Made by a program: the position numbers and the translations under genes. A DNA stretch of 5,587 nucleotides from Polyangiaceae bacterium (GTDB lineage: Bacteria > Myxococcota_A > Polyangia > Polyangiales > Polyangiaceae). Within the stretch, counting starts at the first letter, position 1; each line of letters begins with the position of its first letter. The notes beneath the pieces were generated by a model. That model saw only the letters and a program-made list of their open reading frames with translations. It searched no databases and had not been told where the DNA came from. Below, piece by piece: positions 1 to 5,587 of the stretch. The stretch is taken from the NCBI GenBank assembly GCA_025934595.1, contig JAICXU010000271.1:1-5587 (forward strand), read 5' to 3'.

Positions 1-584
1 TCATCGTCAATCACATGCTCGAGCTCGGGAAAAAATCGCAGCAGATCGGCGGCGTCCTCGACATCGTGTCGGAGCTCGCCGAGCAGACCAACATCCTCGC
101 CATCAACGCGACCATCGAAGCGGCGGGCGCGGGAGATTCGGGCAAACGCTTCGCCGTGGTCGCCGACGAGATTCGCAAGCTCGCCGATCGCGTGTCGGGA
201 TCGGCAAAGGAGGTTCGGAGCCTCATCGACGACGTGCGGAGCGCCGTGAACACGACGGTGATGACGACCGAGACAGGATCGAAAGCCGTGGAGACGGGAT
301 CGAAGCACTTCGGCGAGGTCACTTTGGCGTTCAAGGAAATCGCACGCGAGGTCCAGACGACCACGCAAGCAGCAAAAGAAATCGAGCTCTCGACGAAGCA
401 ACAGTCGACGGCCGTCGAGCAAGTGAACGTGGCGATCACGAGCGTGGCGCAAGCCTCGAAAGAGACGGCGGTGAGCACCGACCAGACGTTGCAGACGGCT
501 TCGCAATTGAGCCTCCTCTCGCGCGATCTCCTGAAGATCGTCCAGCCCGAGATCGACACGCTGCCGCGACACATTCCGAGCTGA
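1..584 (+). CDS. Methyl-accepting chemotaxis protein, C-terminal signalling domain (5' truncated)
   Basis: This is the cytoplasmic end of a chemoreceptor, which forms coiled-coil dimers that control the CheA kinase. The frame (first full codon at base 3) is open from the window edge, so the true start, any sensor domain and any membrane segments lie upstream. The conserved hairpin tip is encoded at about 81-191, with signatures NILAINATIEAA and RFAVVADEIRKLADR. The returning helix follows, rich in A, S, T, E and Q with heptad spacing. A Gln-Gln pair at 399-404, inside STKQQSTA, roughly fits the adaptation-site consensus and could be deamidated or methylated; a CheB is encoded in the same operon. 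The protein ends in RHIPS with no NWETF-type tether for CheR/CheB. The tip differs from the enteric consensus (EAAGAGD instead of EAARAGE). The stop lies 2 nt before the cheA start. The family is certain; the ligand and subclass cannot be read from this fragment. Confidence 0.96.
   Translation, partial: IVNHMLELGKKSQQIGGVLDIVSELAEQTNILAINATIEAAGAGDSGKRFAVVADEIRKLADRVSGSAKEVRSLIDDVRSAVNTTVMTTETGSKAVETGSKHFGEVTLAFKEIAREVQTTTQAAKEIELSTKQQSTAVEQVNVAITSVAQASKETAVSTDQTLQTASQLSLLSRDLLKIVQPEIDTLPRHIPS
270..311 (+). repeat. 21-nt imperfect tandem repeat encoding a duplicated heptad in the MCP
   Basis: Two adjacent 21-nt units (270-290 and 291-311) encode ETGSKAV and ETGSKHF. The first 14 bases of each differ at one position, and the units then diverge. 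Each unit is exactly one coiled-coil heptad, so the repeat sits in phase with the receptor helix. It may be an old heptad duplication or simply the regular heptad pattern of this receptor family. Confidence 0.4.
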
Positions 585-586
585 CC

Positions 587-2653
587 ATGGCGGGGGATCC
601 GTACAAATACTTCCGCATCGAGGCGCGCGAGATCGTCGAGGAAATCGGCAAAGGCGTGCTCGAGCTCGAGCGAGGGCCGGCGTCGGCCGAGCTCGTCGCG
701 CGTCTGTTTCGTCTCGCGCATACCTTGAAGGGCGCCGCCCGCGTCGTGAAAGAGCGGCAAATTGCCGATGATGCGCATGCGATCGAAGATCTGCTCGCGC
801 CGCATCGAGAAGGTGGCAGCATCGTCCAGCGCGATCGCATCGAAGAAGCGTTGAAAATTCTCGATGCGATGTCAGCACGCGTTTCTTCGCTCGCGGCCGC
901 GCCGCCGTCGAAAGGGTCGGGATCCGAAAATGTGCACGTGCCGAATCTCGCCGTCTCGGTCGAGGAGCCCGCGCGTGCCCTTCGCAACGAAGTGTCCGAA
1001 GTGGACGCGCTCCTCGAAGGCGTGGCCGAGGTCGCCGTGCCGCTCGCACGCGCGCGTCGAAGCCTCGAGTCGTTCGAGCCCGTGCACCGCATGACCGATC
1101 TCTTGCTCGCGCAGCTCGCGTCACCGCCATCGAACGGCGACGCTTCGTCGTTCTCGGCGCGTGGGGCGATCGAGGAGCTGCGTCGATCGCTCACGACTCT
1201 CGAACGAAGCCTCGTCACGGGTATGGAGCAAGCCGATCGCGAGCTCCGGCAAGTGCGCGAGGCGGCGGAGCGACTTCGTTTGATGCCGGCCGGTGCGATG
1301 TTCACGTTTCTCGAACGAGCGGCGCGCGACGCCGCGGTGGCGCTCGGCAAACGCGTCGTATTCGAAGCCGTCGGCGGTGACGTCCGCCTCGACGGCGACG
1401 TGCTCGGTCCCGTGCAAAGCGCGCTTTTGCAAGCCGTTCGCAATGCCGTCGCACATGGCCTCGAGATGGACGCCGAGCGCACCGCGGCCGGAAAATCGAT
1501 CGACGGTCGCATTCGCATCACCGTCGAGCGCCGCGGAAATCGTGTCGCATTCGCATGCACGGACGACGGACGCGGCATCGACGTCGATGCGGTTCGCCGC
1601 GCGGCGACGAAGCGTGGCCTGACCCTCACACACGAGGAAGAGCGCGATCCGCGCGCGGTCACGCGCCTCCTCTTGAAAGGCGGCATCAGCACGTCTGCGG
1701 CCGTCAGCGCCGTCTCTGGACGCGGCGTCGGTCTCGACGTCGTGCGCGAGGTCGCGGCACGTCTCTCGGGCGAGGTCGACATCCGCACCGAGCCGAAGAG
1801 GGGAATGACGCTCGAGATCGTCGTGCCCGTCACCCTCTCCACCGTCGACGTGCTCGTCGTCGAAGCGCGTGGCGTGCTTGCCGCCGTGCCGCTCGAGCGC
1901 CTGCGTTGCACGGTGCGCATCACTCCGGCCGACATCGTGCGCGATGCCGCGGGCTCGACGATCCTCATCGATGGCGCGATGTTGCCGTTCGCGCAGCTCG
2001 CGCGGATTTTGGGCGCCGCCGATTCCGACGAGCCGGCTGCGCGAGGAGCGTCGGCGCTCGTTCTCGAGTCGTCCGAGGGCGGCGCGGCGATCGGCGTCGA
2101 TCGTATGCTTCGCACCGAAAGCGTCGTGCAACGAGCGCTCACGAAGCTCGCGTGCGCAGATCCCGTGATCGCCGGAGTCTTTCTCGACGCGACGGGGGCG
2201 CCGCAAGCCGTCCTCGACGGCGAGGCATTGGCTCGCGAAGCGCGCCGAGGCTCTGCGTTTTCCGCACGGAAAAAAGCAGCAAAAAAACCGATCCTCGTCA
2301 TCGACGATTCGATGACGACGCGCATGCTGGAGCAGGCGATCCTCGAGTCGGCAGGCTACGAGGTCGACGTGGCGACCTCCGCAGAAGAAGGTCTCGAGCG
2401 CGCGAAGGCTCACTCCTACGCGCTCTTCCTCGTCGATGTCGAAATGCCTGGCATGGACGGCTTCACGTTCGTCGAAATGACGCGCGCCGATCCCGTGCTG
2501 CGGGCGACCCCCGCGATTCTCGTGACGTCGCGCGCCGCGCCGGAAGACAAGAAGCGCGGCGAGGCGGCCGGGGCGAGCGGATACATCGTGAAGAGCGAGT
2601 TCGATCAAAACGAGCTGCTCCGCCGTATCCACGAGCTCGTAGGTGTCGCATGA
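587..2653 (+). CDS. cheA: Hybrid chemotaxis histidine kinase CheA with C-terminal receiver domain
   Basis: A 688-residue cytoplasmic kinase that would autophosphorylate under receptor control and pass phosphate to receivers. Domains in order: an N-terminal Hpt with the phospho-accepting His45 in HTLKGAARVV; a variable Ala/Glu-rich linker with no recognisable P2 (CheY/CheB-docking) domain; a helical region leading to LRLMPAG (about 226-232); an HATPase with N box NAVAHG (Asn286, His290), G1 box DDGRGID (326-332) and G2 box SGRGVGLD (377-384); a CheW-like domain (about 403-545); a short Ala/Lys linker; and a REC (about 568-688) with Asp573/Asp574, phospho-acceptor Asp617 in VDVEMPGMDG and Lys669 in IVKSEF. 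All catalytic motifs look intact. The lid reads GGIST where classical CheA has PGFST. The ATG at 587 is 2 nt after the MCP stop, and DPYKYFRIEA then leads straight into the Hpt helix; only a weak GAG precedes it. The stop overlaps cheB by ATGA. The order resembles WspE/FrzE-type kinases; the symbol is a family name, not a proven orthologue. Confidence 0.95.
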   Translation: MAGDPYKYFRIEAREIVEEIGKGVLELERGPASAELVARLFRLAHTLKGAARVVKERQIADDAHAIEDLLAPHREGGSIVQRDRIEEALKILDAMSARVSSLAAAPPSKGSGSENVHVPNLAVSVEEPARALRNEVSEVDALLEGVAEVAVPLARARRSLESFEPVHRMTDLLLAQLASPPSNGDASSFSARGAIEELRRSLTTLERSLVTGMEQADRELRQVREAAERLRLMPAGAMFTFLERAARDAAVALGKRVVFEAVGGDVRLDGDVLGPVQSALLQAVRNAVAHGLEMDAERTAAGKSIDGRIRITVERRGNRVAFACTDDGRGIDVDAVRRAATKRGLTLTHEEERDPRAVTRLLLKGGISTSAAVSAVSGRGVGLDVVREVAARLSGEVDIRTEPKRGMTLEIVVPVTLSTVDVLVVEARGVLAAVPLERLRCTVRITPADIVRDAAGSTILIDGAMLPFAQLARILGAADSDEPAARGASALVLESSEGGAAIGVDRMLRTESVVQRALTKLACADPVIAGVFLDATGAPQAVLDGEALAREARRGSAFSARKKAAKKPILVIDDSMTTRMLEQAILESAGYEVDVATSAEEGLERAKAHSYALFLVDVEMPGMDGFTFVEMTRADPVLRATPAILVTSRAAPEDKKRGEAAGASGYIVKSEFDQNELLRRIHELVGVA
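2281..2318 (+). other. Candidate -1 frameshift or slippage element in cheA (speculative)
   Basis: A run of seven A (2281-2287) is phased as gcA AAA AAA, the X_XXY_YYZ arrangement of a -1 slippery heptamer. After a 7-nt spacer (2288-2294) there is a perfect 9-bp inverted repeat, TCGTCATCG (2295-2303) and CGATGACGA (2310-2318), around a 6-nt loop. A second A-run (2270-2275) lies just upstream. The site falls in the linker between the CheW-like domain and the REC. The hairpin arms also encode the conserved LVIDDSMTT segment, so they may be palindromic by chance. No internal Shine-Dalgarno stimulator is evident close upstream. Geometry is observed; function is inferred. Confidence 0.25.
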
Positions 2654-3693
2654 GCAAGATTCGCGTCCTCGTCGTCGAAGATTCGCTCACGGTTCGCAAG
2701 CGGCTCTGCGAGGTGCTCGCGACGGATCCCGAGATCGAGATCGTCGCCGAAGCGGAGAACGGCAAACGCGCCGTGGAGCTGTGCGACGAGCTTCGCCCCG
2801 ACGTGCTCACGCTCGATCTCATCCTGCCGATCATGACCGGGTTGACCGCGACCGAATACATCATGGCGCATTTCCCGACGCCCATTCTCATCGTGTCGGC
2901 GTCGACGAATCGCGGCGAGCTCTTCAAGACGTACGATGCGCTCGCTGCGGGCGCGGTCGACGTGCTCGAGAAGCCGCGCGGAGACGAAACGGACGACGCG
3001 TGGTCGGAGAAATTCTTGGCGACGGTGAAGCTCGTCTCGCGCATCAAGGTGATCACGCATCCGCGCGCCAAGCTCGGCGGCTACACGCAATCGAGCGCGC
3101 CTCCCTTCACCACTGCACAAAACCCGCGAAATACGCAGGTGATTGCGATCGGCGCGTCGACGGGCGGACCCAGCGCCATCGTCGACGTCCTGCGTGCGAT
3201 TTCCGCGGGCGCTCCGATTTCCATTCTCGTGGTCTTGCACATCGATGAGCCGTTCGGCTCCGCCTTCGCAGAGTGGCTCGACGATCAAGTCGCGCATCGC
3301 GTCGCCTACGCGCGCGGCGGAGAGCCGATGGATACGCCCGGCGTGCTCATGGCACCGCCGGGTCGACACATGGTGATCGAGAACGGACGCGTGCACCTTC
3401 ATTCTGGGCCCGAGCGACACTCGTGTCGCCCGTCGGTCGACGTGCTCTTCGAATCGCTCGCGAAAGACTGCGGCAAGGGTGTGTCCGCGTGCCTTCTCAC
3501 CGGCATGGGAAAAGACGGCGCGCGAGGTCTCCTCGAAATTCGCCGCGCCGGCGGCTTCACGGTGGCGCAAGACGAAGCGACCTCGATCGTCTACGGCATG
3601 CCGCGCGAAGCGGCGCTGCTCGGTGCCGCCGATCTCGTTCTTCCGCTCGGTAAAATCGGCGCCGCGCTCGCGCGATCGACGGGAAGATCATGA
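2650..3693 (+). CDS. cheB: Chemotaxis response regulator protein-glutamate methylesterase CheB
   Basis: A 347-residue protein, a normal CheB length, that removes methyl groups from (and may deamidate) receptor glutamyl/glutaminyl sites when phosphorylated by CheA. The N-terminal REC (about 1-125) shows VVEDS (Asp11), phospho-acceptor Asp56 in DLILPIMTG, the SAST switch region, and Lys108 in EKP. A linker of about 35 residues follows. The C-terminal esterase domain has the expected catalytic triad: Ser170 in IGASTGGP, His197 in LHIDEPFG, and Asp289 in LTGMGKDGA. CAPPG-type CheB sequence is represented by VLMAPPGRH, and SIVYGMP near the end is also typical. The REC has Leu at the usual Met of DxxMP. 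The start is set by the ATGA overlap with the cheA stop, with an AGGTG Shine-Dalgarno-like sequence at 2641-2645. The frame is open far upstream inside cheA, but those residues are Arg-rich shadow and not CheB. The likely target is the MCP encoded first in this operon. Confidence 0.96.
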   Translation: MSKIRVLVVEDSLTVRKRLCEVLATDPEIEIVAEAENGKRAVELCDELRPDVLTLDLILPIMTGLTATEYIMAHFPTPILIVSASTNRGELFKTYDALAAGAVDVLEKPRGDETDDAWSEKFLATVKLVSRIKVITHPRAKLGGYTQSSAPPFTTAQNPRNTQVIAIGASTGGPSAIVDVLRAISAGAPISILVVLHIDEPFGSAFAEWLDDQVAHRVAYARGGEPMDTPGVLMAPPGRHMVIENGRVHLHSGPERHSCRPSVDVLFESLAKDCGKGVSACLLTGMGKDGARGLLEIRRAGGFTVAQDEATSIVYGMPREAALLGAADLVLPLGKIGAALARSTGRS

Positions 3694-5587
3694 GCGATTC
3701 GGTCCTCATCGTCGACGACAGCTTGACCGTCCGCATGGATCTCGCGGACGCGTTCGAGCACGCCGGGTTCTCGGCGCAAAAGTGCAGCACGCTCGCCGAG
3801 GCTCGTACGTTTCTCGCGAAAGAACGTTTCTCGCTCGTCATCCTCGACATTCTCTTGCCCGACGGCGACGGCGTCGATCTCCTCGACGAGATTCGCTCGT
3901 CGCATCTTTCCGATGCGCCCGTGCTTCTCTTGTCGACCGAAGCGGAAGTGAAGGATCGCATCCGCGGTCTGAAAGTCGGCGCGGACGACTACATCGGCAA
4001 GCCGTACGACGTGAAGTACGTGCTCGCGCGCGCGAGCGCCCTCATTCGAGAAAAATCGGGGGCAAGCCGCGAGCGCGCGCTCGTGCTCGTCATCGACGAC
4101 AGCCCGACATTTCGCGAGGTGCTCAAAAACGCGCTCGAATCCGCGGGATACGCCGTGATGCTGGCGGCGAGCGGCGAAGAAGGATTGCACGTGGCGGGCG
4201 CGTCCCGCCCCACCGCCATTCTCGTCGACAGCGTGATGACCGAAATCGACGGCGCCACGTTCATTCGGCGCATTCGGCTCGATGCCGCGCTCCGCGGAAC
4301 GCCGTGCGTGATGCTCACCGCCTCCGAAGCCGACGGCGCCGAGCTTCGCGCGCTCGACGCCGGAGCAGACGCATTCGTACGCAAGGAAGAAGACATCGCG
4401 GTCATCCTCGCGCGTCTCGCCGCCGTGCTCCGAAGCGCGGTCGCGGAGCGAAATCAGAACGAGACGCTCCTCGGACCGAAGCGCATTCTCGCGGTCGACG
4501 ACAGCGCGACGTACTTGAGCGAGCTCGGCGACATGCTGCGCGGGGAAGGGTACGACGTCGTCGTCGCCCGGTCAGGCGTTGAAGCGATCGAAATGCTCGG
4601 GATGCAATCGTTCGACTGCATCCTGCTCGATCTCCAAATGCCGGACCTCGACGGCACCGAAACGTGTCGCCGCATCAAAGCGTCGCCCACCGTGCGCGAC
4701 ATTCCGCTCATCATGCTCACCGCGCTCGAGGACCGCGGCGCGATGATCGACGGCCTCGCGAGCGGCGCCGACGATTTCATCTCGAAGTCGAGCGAGGTGG
4801 ACGTCCTCAAGGCGCGCGTACGCGCTCAGCTACGGCGCAAGCAGTTCGAGGACGAACATCGGCGCGTGCGGGAGGACCTGCTGCGCAGCGAGATGGAAGC
4901 CGCCGAGCAGCGTTCGGCGCGCACGCTCGCGGAGGCGAAGGCAGCACTCGTCGATCAGCTCGAGCGAAAAAATCGCGAGCTCGAAGCGTTCAGCTACTCC
5001 GTCTCCCATGACCTGCGCGCGCCGCTGCGGACCATCGACGGCTTCAGCCAAATCCTGGAGGAAGACCATCCGGAGCTCAGCGACAGCGGCCGCGAGCAGC
5101 TGCGGCGGATTCGCAGCGCCGCGCGACGGATGGGTGAGCTCATCGACGACTTGCTCGCACTGTCTCGGGTCGGCCGTGCGCAGATCGCACGCTCCGCCGT
5201 GGACGTTGCGAGTCTTGTGCGAAGCGTCGTCGAAGAGCTGCAGCGTCGAGAACCCGGTCGGCGCGTGACGATACGGATCGAGGACGACCTACACGCCCAT
5301 GCCGACGCGGGTCTACTGCGGGTCGTGCTCGAGAATCTCGTTGGCAATGCGTGGAAGTTCTCGTCGAAGACTTCGGATGCGGTCATCGAGATCGGGGCGC
5401 TCCGCCAGCAGGCAGGGGTCGTGTACTTTGTCCGGGACAACGGCGCGGGCTTCGACGCTGCGTACGCCGGAAAGCTCTTCGCGCCCTTTCAGCGGCTTCA
5501 CACCGAGGCGGACTTTGCGGGCACCGGGATCGGCCTCGCAACGGTCTACCGCATCGTCGACCGCCACGGCGGACGCGTCTGGGCCGA
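3690..5587 (+). CDS. Triple-receiver histidine kinase, REC-REC-REC-DHp-HATPase (3' truncated)
   Basis: One frame stays open from ATG 3690 to the window edge (632 complete codons). REC1 has Asp9/Asp10, phospho-acceptor Asp53 in LDILLPDGDG and Lys104 in GKPYD. REC2 has Asp136/Asp137, Asp180 in VDSVMTEIDG and Lys232 in RKEED. REC3 has Asp270/Asp271, Asp314 in LDLQMPDLDG and Lys366 in SKSSE. A charged Glu/Arg-rich coiled coil (about 378-432) leads to the DHp helix with His440 in SYSVSHDLRAPLR. The ATPase domain shows ENLVGNAWKFSS (Asn549, Asn553), DNGAGFD (Asp583), an F-box-like LFAPFQRLH, and GTGIGLATV (Gly611-Gly615). Only the last strand and any further C-terminal domain are missing. No membrane segment or sensor domain is seen, so input probably arrives as phosphate on the RECs, plausibly from the co-encoded CheA. 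The start overlaps the cheB stop (ATGA), preceded by GGGAAG at 3681-3686. Codon use changes within the gene near 4820. The kinase's own target is not visible. Confidence 0.93.
   Translation, partial: MSDSVLIVDDSLTVRMDLADAFEHAGFSAQKCSTLAEARTFLAKERFSLVILDILLPDGDGVDLLDEIRSSHLSDAPVLLLSTEAEVKDRIRGLKVGADDYIGKPYDVKYVLARASALIREKSGASRERALVLVIDDSPTFREVLKNALESAGYAVMLAASGEEGLHVAGASRPTAILVDSVMTEIDGATFIRRIRLDAALRGTPCVMLTASEADGAELRALDAGADAFVRKEEDIAVILARLAAVLRSAVAERNQNETLLGPKRILAVDDSATYLSELGDMLRGEGYDVVVARSGVEAIEMLGMQSFDCILLDLQMPDLDGTETCRRIKASPTVRDIPLIMLTALEDRGAMIDGLASGADDFISKSSEVDVLKARVRAQLRRKQFEDEHRRVREDLLRSEMEAAEQRSARTLAEAKAALVDQLERKNRELEAFSYSVSHDLRAPLRTIDGFSQILEEDHPELSDSGREQLRRIRSAARRMGELIDDLLALSRVGRAQIARSAVDVASLVRSVVEELQRREPGRRVTIRIEDDLHAHADAGLLRVVLENLVGNAWKFSSKTSDAVIEIGALRQQAGVVYFVRDNGAGFDAAYAGKLFAPFQRLHTEADFAGTGIGLATVYRIVDRHGGRVWA

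Noticed and set aside
585..586. A possible promoter or terminator between the MCP gene and cheA.
   Set aside because: The gap is 2 nt and contains no hairpin or T-run. The other two junctions are overlaps, so all four genes are most simply read as one transcript.
832..839. GCGATCGC and many CGATCG/TCGA palindromes, considered as a HIP1-like or uptake-type repeat.
   Set aside because: They scatter in coding frames and follow from favoured codons such as GAT CGC and CTC GAG; no regular spacing or conserved flank was seen.
436..2325. A long minus-strand open frame of 629 codons opposite cheA.
   Set aside because: Its translation is Ser/Arg/Ala-rich low complexity with no motif, while the plus strand encodes an intact CheA with all catalytic boxes.
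1555..2649. An upstream extension of the cheB frame deep inside cheA, which would make CheB about 712 residues long.
   Set aside because: The added residues are Arg-rich and domain-free, as expected of a shadow of cheA in GC-rich DNA. CheB homology begins exactly at ATG 2650. The frame matters only for the speculative -1 shift.
3479..4582. A plus-strand open frame spanning the cheB end and the three-receiver region.
   Set aside because: It is an Arg-rich shadow in another frame; the real gene there is the receiver-kinase frame starting at 3690, which has clear REC motifs.

Overview
The window is GC-rich coding DNA with almost no intergenic space. It holds four plus-strand genes in one tight, apparently translationally coupled chemosensory operon. 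Strong third-position G/C, the CTC-heavy leucine usage and the hybrid CheA next to a multi-receiver kinase suggest a myxobacterium (Myxococcota). That assignment is inferred from composition and protein style, not from a marker gene.

Layout: (1) 1-584, the C-terminal signalling tip and adaptation helix of a methyl-accepting chemotaxis protein (MCP), cut by the left edge; (2) 587-2653, a hybrid CheA with Hpt, dimerisation/ATPase, CheW-like and C-terminal receiver (REC) domains; (3) 2650-3693, a complete CheB methylesterase; (4) 3690-5587, a protein with three tandem N-terminal RECs, a coiled coil and a histidine kinase core (DHp plus HATPase_c), cut by the right edge. Junctions are a 2-nt gap and two ATGA stop/start overlaps. 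No promoter, terminator, RNA gene, mobile element or CRISPR array was seen, and no gene-free stretch exceeds 2 nt.

Likely circuit: the MCP controls CheA autophosphorylation. CheA passes phosphate to CheB, which resets receptor modification, to its own REC (regulator or phosphate sink), and probably to one or more RECs of the downstream kinase. That would make a second histidine kinase the pathway output instead of a flagellar CheY. No CheW, CheR, single-domain CheY, GGDEF protein or flagellar gene is visible. The set resembles the Wsp/Frz (alternative cellular function) class of chemosensory systems more than a swimming pathway, but its true output lies outside the window.

The two most interesting observations are the receiver-gated kinase fused into the operon, and a correctly phased A_AAA_AAA slippery heptamer. 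The heptamer is followed 7 nt later by a 9-bp hairpin, at the CheW-like/REC linker of cheA. A -1 shift there would enter a frame that stays open into cheB. This is a sequence-level candidate only; chance in GC-rich DNA is a serious alternative.
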